A stretch of 64,000 nt of DNA from positions 476,283 to 540,282 of the forward strand of contig NZ_RCNS01000001.1 of NCBI RefSeq assembly GCF_009725995.1, in the 5' to 3' direction. Positions 6,968-15,433 of this stretch are shown here, piece after piece. Both the position numbers and the translations under genes were made by a program. The first letter of the stretch is position 1; every line of letters starts with the position of its first letter. The notes under the pieces were generated by a model. The model searched no databases. It was not told where the DNA came from and saw nothing but the letters and a program-made list of their open reading frames with translations. Origin of the DNA: Zobellia laminariae. GTDB lineage: Bacteria > Bacteroidota > Bacteroidia > Flavobacteriales > Flavobacteriaceae.

Positions 6968-8698
6968 TTAGTTACGGTCCCGACGGCTCTGGTGAGCTAC
7001 TTGTGAACTCAATACGGATAATGGTGTCATATTATCAAAATAATCTACCGCCTCTTTGGTCTGTACAAATAGGTATTGTTTATGCAATACCTCTATAATA
7101 CCACTACTAAAAATGGTATCCCGCGTTGGTCCTGTAGCTCCTGAAATATAAAACTGAAGTCCTTTTTGATGCAGTTCATCAATAACGCGTATAAGCATTT
7201 GCGCTGCGCTGGAATCTATATAACTTATGGCCTCTGCATTTAGAATAACTCCTTTGAGTTTACCTCCTTTGGCCGCTACATTTTTCAAAAGCTGCTTCTT
7301 GAAAAAGTTCTTATTTCCAAAATATAACTGAGAATCAAACCTTACGATAAGCAAATCATCACGAACCAAAACGTTCTCTCCAAACCTATCTACATTCTTA
7401 TAATAATCCGAGCCTTCTATCTTTCCTAAAACTGCAAAATGAGGCTTTGAACTCTTGTACACCATTAACAATAAGGACAACAATACGCCCGCTAAAATAC
7501 CTTCTGATATCCCTGCAAAAAGTGTTATCAAAAATGTGGTAATCAGCACAAAAAGCTCATCTTTCCGGTATTCCCAAAGACTTTTTGGATACGCAACATC
7601 AATAAGCCCAAATACGGATACCATAATAATACTTGCCAAAACCGCATTGGGTAAATAATAGAATAACGGCGTTAAAAACAACAATGTTATAGCTACGGCA
7701 ATAGCACTAAAAATTAAGGCCATAGGTGTTTTTGCTCCTGCCTGACCATTGATTGCCGAGCGCGAAAAGCTACCTGTTACTACATAAGATTGAAATAAAG
7801 AGCCTAGCATATTGGAGCTTCCCAAAGCAATAAGTTCCTTGTTGGCATCTATAGTATCTTCACCTGTTTGTTCCTCCATAGATTTACCGATGGATATAGC
7901 TTCTAAATACCCAATAAGTGCAAGTGTTACAGCTATAGGCGCCAATTCTATAATGGTATCTATCTTGAATTGCGGTAACTGAAAAGAGGGCAAGCCCGTA
8001 GGAATCTCACCCACAATATTGACTCCAAAAACAGCTAGATTTAAAAAGTAAACTACCAAAACTCCTAGAATAACCACAAAGAGAATTCCAGGTATTCTCT
8101 TATCAAATTTCTTTAAAGCTACAATGATAATTATACCTACCAAGCCTATGGCAAAATCATATAAGTTGGTATCCGGTATCCTTTCAAAAGCATTCATTAT
8201 TAAAACATCAAACCGATTACTACGGGTGATGTCAACGCCTAAAAGGTGCTTTAATTGACTGAACATTATAATTAACGCTGCCGCGGATGTAAAACCACTT
8301 ATGACGGGTTTGGATAAAAAATTCACCAAAAAGCCCATCCGTAGAACACCCAACGTTAATTGTACGGCTCCAACACTAAAGGCCAAAAGCAAGGCCATGG
8401 CAATGTAATCGTCCGTAGAAGTGATAGCTAAAGTACCCAGACCCGCTGCCAGCAAAAGAGAATCCATTGCTACTGGGCCTACGGCAAGCTGTCTAGATGT
8501 ACCAAAAAATGCATACACAATCATGGGCACTAACGAAGCGTAGAGTCCGTAAACAGGAGGTAAACCGGCAATCATGGCATACGCCATTCCCTGTGGAATC
8601 AATATGATACCCACGGTTAGACCCGCTATTAAATCTTTGGAAAACCAGCTCTTGTTATAGTCCGTAATCCACTCCAAAAAAGGGAGAATTCTTCGCAT
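6968..8698 (-). CDS. SulP-family anion transporter with STAS domain
   Basis: This 576-residue protein starts with the SLC26/SulP signature (DLIAGLTVGIILIPQGMAYA, about residues 22-41). It continues through a long run of transmembrane segments to about residue 415 and ends in a cytoplasmic STAS domain (about 440-550, with NAEAISYIDSSAAQML). Such proteins import sulfate or exchange bicarbonate or other anions. The neighbouring persulfide dioxygenase makes sulfate or sulfite transport a reasonable inference, but bicarbonate is not excluded. The ATG at 8698 is immediately preceded by a TACATTTG element, so the transcript may be almost leaderless. Confidence 0.93.
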   Translation of the reverse strand: MRRILPFLEWITDYNKSWFSKDLIAGLTVGIILIPQGMAYAMIAGLPPVYGLYASLVPMIVYAFFGTSRQLAVGPVAMDSLLLAAGLGTLAITSTDDYIAMALLLAFSVGAVQLTLGVLRMGFLVNFLSKPVISGFTSAAALIIMFSQLKHLLGVDITRSNRFDVLIMNAFERIPDTNLYDFAIGLVGIIIIVALKKFDKRIPGILFVVILGVLVVYFLNLAVFGVNIVGEIPTGLPSFQLPQFKIDTIIELAPIAVTLALIGYLEAISIGKSMEEQTGEDTIDANKELIALGSSNMLGSLFQSYVVTGSFSRSAINGQAGAKTPMALIFSAIAVAITLLFLTPLFYYLPNAVLASIIMVSVFGLIDVAYPKSLWEYRKDELFVLITTFLITLFAGISEGILAGVLLSLLLMVYKSSKPHFAVLGKIEGSDYYKNVDRFGENVLVRDDLLIVRFDSQLYFGNKNFFKKQLLKNVAAKGGKLKGVILNAEAISYIDSSAAQMLIRVIDELHQKGLQFYISGATGPTRDTIFSSGIIEVLHKQYLFVQTKEAVDYFDNMTPLSVLSSQVAHQSRRDRN

Positions 8699-8702
8699 AA
8701 GA

Positions 8703-8747
8703 CAAATGTACCACTTAATCTAAAATCCCTATGTTACCTGTGTTACA
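8703..8747 (-). promoter_or_regulatory. Candidate promoter of the SulP gene with GTAACA direct repeat
   Basis: CAAATGTA at 8703-8710 reads TACATTTG on the minus strand, an exact TAnnTTTG -7 element 4 bases before the ATG. No TTG sits at the expected -33 distance. Instead two copies of TGTTAC (8732-8737 and 8741-8746; GTAACA on the minus strand) lie where an activator might bind. This suggests activator dependence, which is inference. Confidence 0.45.
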
Positions 8748-8782
8748 TCAACACAAAGAAACTAGAACTAAAACTGTTATAA

Positions 8783-9964
8783 TTATTGAATATTGCCACC
8801 CACCGCCAGGCCGCTTGGTACGCGTTCTGGAATGGTTTTATCAAAATCAGTATCATTAAGGGTATTCAAAAACGAAATAATCTGGGACATTTCCTTAACC
8901 GACAAATCTAGTTCTCTAACAAAAGGATCGTACTTCTGAACAGATACATGTTCGTTACGCTCTTTTCCGTTGGCAATGTCTTCATAGAATTCCAACACTT
9001 TTTTGAGGCTGGACAAACTACCGTTGTGCATGTAAGGTGGTGTAAAACGTAAATTCCTAAGTGTGGGCGTACGAAAAGCGAAAGTATCTTTAAAACCAGC
9101 ATCTGGTTGCTCTAATTTGTCATTGATAGGTGTGCCCAGAACGTGCATCTTATAATCTGAAAACATAGGGCCGTTATGACAGTTGACACATCCTACAGAT
9201 TTAAAAAGCTCAAAACCCTCTTTCTCCGATATTAAGATAGCCTCTTGGTCTCCTCTCATATATTGGTCAAATCTAGAATTGTTGGTTACCAATGAACGTT
9301 CAAAAGCAGCAATGGCCTTTGCTAAATTAATTACCGAAACGGCATCTGGCTCATTAAATGCCGAAGCAAACAACTTTTGATACTCCGGTATGTCTTTTAA
9401 CCGATCTACAACAATTTGCAAAATGCTATCCTCGGCAAAACCGTGACCACGCATTTCCTCAAAAGCCTTAATGGGTTCCAGTGCTTGTTTTTCGAGACTT
9501 TTTACGCGATCATCCCAAAACATAGTTGCTTCGGAAGGTTCATAATTCCCAAAAGCATCCATGCCATTATACGCTGAATTGATAATAGTTTGCGCGTTTC
9601 TTTTTACAAAGGGAATATCATTGGACGCATTGAATTTTCTTCGCGTACCTAGACCAGTGGCATTAGGACCAATGCTAATATCTAAAAACTCTGCATAACC
9701 ATTATCTGGATGATGACAAGTGGTGCAGGCCACATCTTTGTTTCCGGAAAGAATAGGGTCGTAAAAAAGTAGCTTTCCAAGCGCTTCCTTTTCAGGTGTA
9801 GCGGGATTATCTGCTGGAGATTTTACCGTTCTTGGCAATGCCGTATACGTAGTTACGACCCTAATTTTATTTTGGGTCTTTTCCTGCTTTTTTCCATCAC
9901 CTCCGCAACCAATGAGAAACATCAGTAGCATGCTCGGTAACAGAATTTTTCCTATTCTAGACAT
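8783..9964 (-). CDS. Di-haem cytochrome c peroxidase (CcpA/MauG family), lipoprotein
   Basis: The protein has a lipoprotein signal (FLIGC, Cys20) and two c-type haem sites: CTTCH at residues 80-84 and CVNCH at 259-263. The later part carries TFAFRTPTLRNL and PPYMHNGS, typical of bacterial di-haem peroxidases. It would reduce hydrogen peroxide, or act as a MauG-like oxidase, at the outer membrane or in the periplasm. At 393 residues it is in the family range. A good Bacteroidota promoter precedes it (10008-10039). It seems to be a single-gene unit. Confidence 0.92.
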   Translation of the reverse strand: MSRIGKILLPSMLLMFLIGCGGDGKKQEKTQNKIRVVTTYTALPRTVKSPADNPATPEKEALGKLLFYDPILSGNKDVACTTCHHPDNGYAEFLDISIGPNATGLGTRRKFNASNDIPFVKRNAQTIINSAYNGMDAFGNYEPSEATMFWDDRVKSLEKQALEPIKAFEEMRGHGFAEDSILQIVVDRLKDIPEYQKLFASAFNEPDAVSVINLAKAIAAFERSLVTNNSRFDQYMRGDQEAILISEKEGFELFKSVGCVNCHNGPMFSDYKMHVLGTPINDKLEQPDAGFKDTFAFRTPTLRNLRFTPPYMHNGSLSSLKKVLEFYEDIANGKERNEHVSVQKYDPFVRELDLSVKEMSQIISFLNTLNDTDFDKTIPERVPSGLAVGGNIQ

Positions 9965-10007
9965 AAATTAACTACACGACAGAACAGTAAAAATAAACAA
10001 TAAAAGA

Positions 10008-10039
10008 CAAATATAATATGACATTTGTCAGCTAGGCAA
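10008..10039 (-). promoter_or_regulatory. Promoter of the di-haem peroxidase gene
   Basis: On the minus strand TTG (10039-10037) is followed after 21 bases by TATATTTG (10015-10008), fitting the Bacteroidota -33/-7 consensus. The -33 box lies at the inner edge of a perfect 13-base inverted repeat (10025-10062). Any protein or RNA structure acting at that repeat could therefore affect the promoter. Confidence 0.6.
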
Positions 10040-10062
10040 CTGAAAATCAGCCTAGCTGACAA
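10025..10062. repeat. Perfect 13-base inverted repeat between SDR and peroxidase genes
   Basis: TTGTCAGCTAGGC at 10025-10037 and GCCTAGCTGACAA at 10050-10062 form a perfect stem with a 12-base loop, 10 bases past the SDR stop codon. As a terminator for the SDR gene it lacks a strong U-tract in that direction. It overlaps the -33 region of the next gene, so an operator role is an alternative. Confidence 0.7.
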
Positions 10063-10072
10063 TCAACAATTT

Positions 10073-10933
10073 TTATAAAAACTTAGCTTTTACTTGGTTC
10101 ACCAATTTAGTGCCATCAGGATCCGCTTTTGTTTTTAATTCACATAACTCTTCTCCCCATTCAGAGGTACGAGTACGCATAGGCGGATGCTCATTTTCTG
10201 CAACCTCAAGAACAACCTCAGCTACTTCGGTTCCTGTTTGGAAAACAATTTCAGCACTTTCACTTGATCTACTTACACTTTTATCCATGTACTGTTGAAA
10301 AATTGGCAGATACTCACCTGATGCCATTTGTCCTTCAACTACTGTTTTTCCAACTGCAGAAGTCATGAATTCCGTAGAAATTCCTCCTGGCTCAACACAA
10401 CTAAAATTAATATTGAAAGCATCGGTTACATAACTTGCCAAACCTTCCATATATCCTTCTACAGCAAATTTAGCGCCACAGTATAGTTCATTAAAAGGTT
10501 GCCCAACCAAACCTCCAACAGAAGTAACAGAAATAATCTGACCTGATCTTTGCTTACGCATATAGGGCAAAACCGCTTGCGTACAGAAAACAACACCATG
10601 ATAATTTACATCCGTAACCCATCTAATTTCCTCTTCGCTAGATTGCTCCGTAGTTTTGGCAAAACCTGCTCCAGCATTATTTACTAAAACGTCTATTTTA
10701 CCGTCCTTCTCAACAATAGTTTCTACGGCCTTTTTAATAGAATCTATTTTGGTAACATCTAGTTCTACTATTTCAATATCTAAGTTGCCTTCTTTTATTT
10801 TCTCTTTAAGTGCGGTTGCTTTTGCTAGGTTTCTCATGCTTGCATAAACCTTGTATCCTTTTGATGCAAAAAGTAATGAAGCCTCTAACCCTACTCCCGA
10901 TGATGTTCCTGTAATTAAAACGTTTCTTTTCAT
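10073..10933 (-). CDS. Short-chain dehydrogenase/reductase
   Basis: This classical SDR of 286 residues has TGTSSGVG at 8-15, NNAG at 85-88, catalytic Ser138 and Tyr151-xxx-Lys155 (YCGAK). It would be an NAD(P)-dependent oxidoreductase of unknown substrate in the cytoplasm. The TetR-type gene lies immediately upstream on the same strand, and a near-palindrome related to the TetR promoter site lies 29 bases before the ATG, so the SDR is probably the regulator's target. Confidence 0.9.
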   Translation of the reverse strand: MKRNVLITGTSSGVGLEASLLFASKGYKVYASMRNLAKATALKEKIKEGNLDIEIVELDVTKIDSIKKAVETIVEKDGKIDVLVNNAGAGFAKTTEQSSEEEIRWVTDVNYHGVVFCTQAVLPYMRKQRSGQIISVTSVGGLVGQPFNELYCGAKFAVEGYMEGLASYVTDAFNINFSCVEPGGISTEFMTSAVGKTVVEGQMASGEYLPIFQQYMDKSVSRSSESAEIVFQTGTEVAEVVLEVAENEHPPMRTRTSEWGEELCELKTKADPDGTKLVNQVKAKFL

Positions 10934-10961
10934 TTCTTTTGATTTACAATATTACTATTTT

Positions 10962-10979
10962 GGAATGAACGTTCACTCC
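10962..10979. promoter_or_regulatory. Candidate TetR operator before the SDR gene
   Basis: GGAATGAACGTTCACTCC is palindromic except for one symmetric pair. It shares the TGGAA/TTCCA-like outer half-sites with the palindrome in the tetR promoter at 11568-11589. It lies between the tetR stop and the SDR start, where repression of the SDR would be expected. Confidence 0.55.
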
Positions 10980-10999
10980 ATTTTATACTTAAATTTTTT

Positions 11000-11551
11000 T
11001 TACTCCTTAATAGCATCCCAAGTCATATTCACTTGATTTTGAATAGAACTTGAATTTGTATGCTCTTGCGTATGGTACCATCTTAAATATGAAACCACTG
11101 CCCCACCCATAAACTGAATGAGCTCATCTGTCTCTATGTCCTTTATGATACGCTCCTCCTTGCCTTTATTGATCAAATCATAAACCGGCAGTACCGTTGT
11201 AATCCCCACTTTCTTGCTCTCTTCCGTAATAATTGGTGAAGCTCTAACTTGCTCCATAAACATGAAATACTGGGCATTATCAATAAAAAACAAAATAATA
11301 TCTCTTAAATACGCTTCAAATTGAGTTTTAATTGGACGTGTTGTATCAAAGTCAGGAAACACAGTGTCTTCTTGTTTTTTAATGTTAACGTACAACTCAT
11401 TTATCAAGACATCTTTAGTGGGGAAGTAATTATATATCGTTCCCATACCAGTTCCTGCATTTTTGGCAATAGCAGACATAGGTGTATTGTGTACTCCCTT
11501 TTCAACTAAAAGTTCTAAAGCAGACTGTAAGATGCTATCTTTCTTATTCAC
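11000..11551 (-). CDS. TetR/AcrR-family transcription regulator
   Basis: The N-terminal helix-turn-helix (ILQSALELLVEKG, then MGTIYNYFPTKDVLINELY) is the standard TetR layout; the C-terminal part is a helical ligand pocket. GTG 11551 is chosen as start (183 residues). A longer ATG start at 11578 would fall inside the operator palindrome and upstream of a TACATTTG -7 element, so it would not be transcribed from that promoter. Likely autoregulated, and likely controls the adjacent SDR. The ligand is unknown. Confidence 0.88.
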   Translation of the reverse strand: MNKKDSILQSALELLVEKGVHNTPMSAIAKNAGTGMGTIYNYFPTKDVLINELYVNIKKQEDTVFPDFDTTRPIKTQFEAYLRDIILFFIDNAQYFMFMEQVRASPIITEESKKVGITTVLPVYDLINKGKEERIIKDIETDELIQFMGGAVVSYLRWYHTQEHTNSSSIQNQVNMTWDAIKE

Positions 11552-11555
11552 GAGG

Positions 11556-11589
11556 CAAATGTATCTAATTTGGAACAATCATTCCAAAT
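11556..11589 (-). promoter_or_regulatory. tetR promoter with overlapping operator palindrome
   Basis: On the minus strand TTG (11587-11585), 21 bases and TACATTTG (11563-11556) form a good Bacteroidota promoter ending 4 bases before the GTG start. A palindrome with perfect 8-base arms, ATTTGGAA (11568-11575) and TTCCAAAT (11582-11589), covers the -33 box. Binding there would block the promoter, which is the usual TetR autorepression layout. Confidence 0.6.
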
Positions 11590-11646
11590 ATTTAACTTAA
11601 TTTTAAATTTTCTGTAGAAACGTTTCTTTTAAAAAGTGGATAACTA

Positions 11647-12279
11647 TCATAAATCGATAACTTTAATTCTATTGCGCTGCATCTCTATTTTCCCTTCTTT
11701 CTCCAATTTTTTAAGTAACCTTGAAATCACCACTCGTGAAGTGTTTAAATCGTAAGCAATATCTTGATGCGTGGTCTGAACGTATTCATCATGGTTAACC
11801 ATAGCCTTATCTTGAAGGTGTTTCAGCAACCTTTCATCCATCCTCAGAAAAGCTATTGTATCTACCGTTTCAAGTAACTCCGTCATCCGGGTGTGGTAAC
11901 TATCTAAAATAAACTGGCGCCATGTGGTATACTTTGCCATCCAGGCTTCCATCTTCTCTACCGGAATCATGATAAGCTCCGTATCACTTTCCGCAACCGC
12001 ACGAATCTCACTCTTATGTGTACCTACACAACATGAAAATGTCATGGCACAGGTATCTCCCCTTTCTAAGAAATAGAGAATAAGTTCATCTCCACTTTCA
12101 TCTTCACGTAAAATCTTTATGGCACCGCTAAGCAATAGAGGCATATGAGATATGGTCTCTCCTATGTCCATAATAACAGTACCCTGCGAAAACTTTTTGA
12201 CCACACCTACTTCTTGCATTTCTACTAAGAGTGCATCTTCAAAGAGATATCCGTAATTCTGCAAAAGACCTTCTTCCAT
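11647..12279 (-). CDS. Crp/Fnr-family regulator with CC motif
   Basis: This 210-residue regulator has an N-terminal cNMP-binding-like domain (about 20-130) and a C-terminal winged helix (THQDIAYDLNTSRVVISRLL, about 168-187). Unlike the two Crp/Fnr-like proteins at the window start it has Cys77, Cys83 and Cys84 (TCAMTFSCCVGTHKS) in the effector domain. A thiol- or persulfide-responsive role is possible given the persulfide dioxygenase and SulP genes about 3-5 kb downstream, but this is inference. It begins 9 bases after the aldose-epimerase-like gene ends and is probably co-transcribed with it. Confidence 0.88.
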   Translation of the reverse strand: MEEGLLQNYGYLFEDALLVEMQEVGVVKKFSQGTVIMDIGETISHMPLLLSGAIKILREDESGDELILYFLERGDTCAMTFSCCVGTHKSEIRAVAESDTELIMIPVEKMEAWMAKYTTWRQFILDSYHTRMTELLETVDTIAFLRMDERLLKHLQDKAMVNHDEYVQTTHQDIAYDLNTSRVVISRLLKKLEKEGKIEMQRNRIKVIDL

Positions 12280-12288
12280 GTTTATTTT

Positions 12289-13068
12289 TTAATTTACCGC
12301 ACTAATGAAGACTCTATACTGCGCATCTTCATCCTTTAAATAATCAAAACCTTCATGAAGCTTGGTTTGCGCTACAGCATAGGGGTAAAAAGTAATAGGT
12401 TCTATGCAAACCATATTGGGTACCTCTGTCCATAACATAAAATTACCAAAGCCTTCCGTACGAATACGTAGTTCTTTCTGGTCCTTAAGCACAACCTCCG
12501 TACAGCCCGGAACTTGAAAGGCACGATTACCTACAGCCATAATTTCTGCTAACGTGATTTCCTTTTCGCCTGCCACCACAACTGGATTTTCCGCATATAG
12601 TTTGAATGCAGGATGATAGCCTAACATAAAAGGCATATCTCGTTCACCAGAAATCGTAAAGTTTACCTCAAGTCCATCTTGCGACAAACGGAATGTTTTC
12701 TTAAAGTTGAAATCGTATGTCCAGAACAACCATTCCTTATTAGACTTATTAGGAAATTTTGAGTTTTTTATTCGCGTGCCTGTTGTATATTTTTTTTCCA
12801 ATACTGCTTCAGCATCTGTTGTAGAGACAACCTCATACGCCATCTCACGAAGAAGACCGTGCTGATCTTGAATAGCAATATCTCTTGGGGTCTGCACCTG
12901 AAACTTGGCATCGGCCGTAGGGCCAATAATCGGAAACATCTCTGTATCCGAACTACGCCAACCCGGACTACCCTTTTGATGAATATACTCGTAACCATCT
13001 ACGGTATAACTCACCAATTCGCCAGCATCTATATGTACTTTTTGATTCTCAAATTTAAGTTCTATCAT
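12289..13068 (-). CDS. Aldose 1-epimerase-like (galactose mutarotase fold) protein
   Basis: The 259-residue sequence follows the mutarotase-like beta-sandwich family. It has a GDxxPFMLGYHPAF-like segment (about residues 140-152), with the family His, and a later FMLWTEVPNMVCIEP segment supplying an acidic residue. It would interconvert sugar anomers or bind a sugar phosphate; the substrate is unknown. No signal peptide, so cytoplasmic. It lies 58 bases after the cysteine synthase stop and 9 bases before the Crp/Fnr gene. Confidence 0.8.
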   Translation of the reverse strand: MIELKFENQKVHIDAGELVSYTVDGYEYIHQKGSPGWRSSDTEMFPIIGPTADAKFQVQTPRDIAIQDQHGLLREMAYEVVSTTDAEAVLEKKYTTGTRIKNSKFPNKSNKEWLFWTYDFNFKKTFRLSQDGLEVNFTISGERDMPFMLGYHPAFKLYAENPVVVAGEKEITLAEIMAVGNRAFQVPGCTEVVLKDQKELRIRTEGFGNFMLWTEVPNMVCIEPITFYPYAVAQTKLHEGFDYLKDEDAQYRVFISAVN

Positions 13069-13126
13069 GGCACTATATTTTATAGCTATTTACAAGAAGT
13101 CATTTTTCTTATGTGGTCTTACAAAG

Positions 13127-14107
13127 CTAATCTAAAAACCCTTTTTCTCGCATCCAATCATCATTAAACATCTTGCCAACATAGCGGCTTCCATGATCAT
13201 GAAAAAGGACTACTACTATGTCGTCTTTTGTAAAATGTTCTTTCAGTTGTAGTACCCCTTTTATGGCGGCACCGGCAGAATTACCCAAAAACATAGCCTC
13301 TTCTTTTGCCAAACGCTGCGTGTAAATTGCTGCATCTTTATCGGTTACTTTGGTAAAGCCATCAATAACATCAAAATCTACATTCTTCGGTAGAATATCT
13401 TCCCCTATACCTTCTGTGATATACGGATAAATTTCCTTTTCATCAAAAATACCGGTCTCATGATATTTCTTAAAAACAGAACCATAGGTGTCCACACCCC
13501 AAATTTTAATATCCGGATTCTTCTCTTTCAAAAATTTCCCGACTCCGGAAATAGTTCCTCCTGTTCCTACACCAACAACAAAATGTGTGATTTTACCATC
13601 TGTCTGTTCCCAGATTTCGGGTCCCGTACTTTCGTAATGTGCTTTTGCATTGCTTGGGTTATCATATTGGTTTACATACCAAGCGTTAGGGATTTCCGTA
13701 GCCAAACGTTTAGCCGTAGAATAATAACTTCTTGGATCGCTAGGCTCAACATCCGTAGGGCAAACATGTACCTCACTGCCCATTGCCCTTAAAATATCTA
13801 CTTTTTCTTTTGATTGCTTATCGCTAATGACGCAAATTAACTTATAGCCCTTTATGGTAGCTGCTAATGCCAAACCCATACCTGTATTACCAGAAGTACC
13901 CTCTACGATAGTACCGCCGGGCTTTAATACACCAGAAGCTTCGGCATCTTCTATCATTTGTAAAGCCATGCGGTCTTTTACCGAGTTACCAGGATTAAAG
14001 GTTTCATACTTTGCCAAAACCAAACAAGGTAAATCAGCAGTAAGCCTGTTAACTTTTACTAATGGCGTGTTGCCAATAGTTCCCAGTATATTTTCTGCGT
14101 ATTTCAT
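13127..14107 (-). CDS. PLP-dependent cysteine synthase
   Basis: A fold-type II PLP enzyme: PLP lysine in NPGNSVKDRM (Lys44), the phosphate/substrate loop GTSGNTGMG (from about residue 69), and the Gly-rich GVGTGGTISG. The family makes cysteine from O-acetylserine (or a related substrate) and sulfide; cystathionine beta-synthase members look alike. At 326 residues there is no C-terminal CBS domain, which favours cysteine synthase. Its location between a possible thiol-sensing regulator and a lipoprotein-transport permease gives no further substrate clue. Confidence 0.9.
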   Translation of the reverse strand: MKYAENILGTIGNTPLVKVNRLTADLPCLVLAKYETFNPGNSVKDRMALQMIEDAEASGVLKPGGTIVEGTSGNTGMGLALAATIKGYKLICVISDKQSKEKVDILRAMGSEVHVCPTDVEPSDPRSYYSTAKRLATEIPNAWYVNQYDNPSNAKAHYESTGPEIWEQTDGKITHFVVGVGTGGTISGVGKFLKEKNPDIKIWGVDTYGSVFKKYHETGIFDEKEIYPYITEGIGEDILPKNVDFDVIDGFTKVTDKDAAIYTQRLAKEEAMFLGNSAGAAIKGVLQLKEHFTKDDIVVVLFHDHGSRYVGKMFNDDWMREKGFLD

Positions 14108-14188
14108 AAATGAACTGTTGCTTATTTAATATGAAGGGTAAAATACAAAGAACGCAACACATAAAAAAAGTGACGTTCTTCTTCCCTT

Positions 14189-15430
14189 CTATTCAAACTT
14201 GATTGCCTTTACCGGAGTAATTTTTGTAATGATGTAAGAGGGTACCAAAAGCATAACGATGCAGAGAACTAATACACCAATATTTAAGATTAATACTGTA
14301 ATAAAATCTATATGAACCGGCACATAATCTATGTAGTATTCTTTTGGATTTGGAAATTTTAGTATTTGGAATTTATCTTGAAGGTAGATGGCCCCGAGTC
14401 CAATAATATTCCCCCAGAAAAGGCCCACACCAATAAGGTAGCTAGCGTTGTACAAAAAGACTTTACGAATGCTCCAGTTGGCAGATCCTAGAGCTTTAAG
14501 TATGCCTATCATTTGCGTCCGTTCTAGAATAAGAACCAATAAAGCGGTAATCATATTAAACCCACTTACAATAATGACAATGCCTATAATTAGAATGATA
14601 TTAAAATCGAAAAGGCTGATCCATTCAAAAATCTTATAATACTTATTTACTATGGTCTGCGTATCTAAAGTAGATAGGGTTTTACCATAGATTTCTTTAC
14701 TTTTTTCGTCTATATCATCAAAATTATTTAGGAAGACCTCAAAATTACCGACTTGGTCATCTTCCCATTTATTCATGTGTTGAATGTGGCGTATATCCGT
14801 AAATAGATAAAGCCCATCAAACTCTTCAAAACCACTATCGTAAAGTCCGGTAATCTTAAATTTTCGCTGGTTGGGTAATTTTGAAACATCACCATCTTTA
14901 AGAAAAAATGAATAAAAGGTATCACCAGTTTTTAAAGCGAGACGATTGGCCATAAGCTCTGACATCAATACCTCTTCATTTAAATCGCCAGAATAATTGG
15001 GAAGCTTGCCATCTACCAGATACTCCTCAAAAACAGACCAGTTGTAGTCACTACCAACACCTTTTGCTATAACACCTTCAAAAGTAGTCTCAGTCCTAAT
15101 AATCCCAGCTTTACTGGCAACGGCCTGCACATGGTCAATACCATCAACATCTTTAAATTCTGGATAAAAATCTTGATTTAACGAAACCGGCATCACCGAA
15201 ACATCAGACGCATTATTGTCGTAACTAGATATCTGAATGTGACCATTAAAGGCTGCTACTTTCTCCCGAATCTTATATTTAAGACCTATTCCTGTAGAGA
15301 TAGTTATCAGCATCATAACGACCCCCAATGCAATAGCTGCAATTGCTATTTTTATTATTGGAGCGGAAATGCTAATTTTATGCGCTTCGCCCTTAATAAG
15401 CCGCTTGGCCAAAAAATATTCAAAATTCAA
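14189..15430 (-). CDS. LolC/E-like ABC transporter permease (FtsX family)
   Basis: The 413 residues have one N-terminal membrane segment (about 24-46), a long periplasmic domain and three C-terminal segments (about 270-300, 325-345 and 370-400), the MacB/LolE arrangement. Family members work with an ABC ATPase to extract lipoproteins or other substrates; no ATPase gene is adjacent. The start is TTG at 15430 (then AAT TTT GAA), which aligns with the usual MNFEYF beginning of relatives. The next gene starts only 3 bases away in the opposite direction. Confidence 0.88.
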   Translation of the reverse strand: MNFEYFLAKRLIKGEAHKISISAPIIKIAIAAIALGVVMMLITISTGIGLKYKIREKVAAFNGHIQISSYDNNASDVSVMPVSLNQDFYPEFKDVDGIDHVQAVASKAGIIRTETTFEGVIAKGVGSDYNWSVFEEYLVDGKLPNYSGDLNEEVLMSELMANRLALKTGDTFYSFFLKDGDVSKLPNQRKFKITGLYDSGFEEFDGLYLFTDIRHIQHMNKWEDDQVGNFEVFLNNFDDIDEKSKEIYGKTLSTLDTQTIVNKYYKIFEWISLFDFNIILIIGIVIIVSGFNMITALLVLILERTQMIGILKALGSANWSIRKVFLYNASYLIGVGLFWGNIIGLGAIYLQDKFQILKFPNPKEYYIDYVPVHIDFITVLILNIGVLVLCIVMLLVPSYIITKITPVKAIKFE

Positions 15431-15433
15431 TAT

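Noticed and set aside
12859..13167. Plus-strand frame over the aldose-epimerase-like gene and cysteine synthase end
   Set aside because: Shadow frame: both minus-strand genes show family motifs along the same bases.
15239..15433. Upstream extension of the NamZ frame by 65 codons
   Set aside because: It lies inside the divergent permease gene, and the lipoprotein signal begins at 15434.
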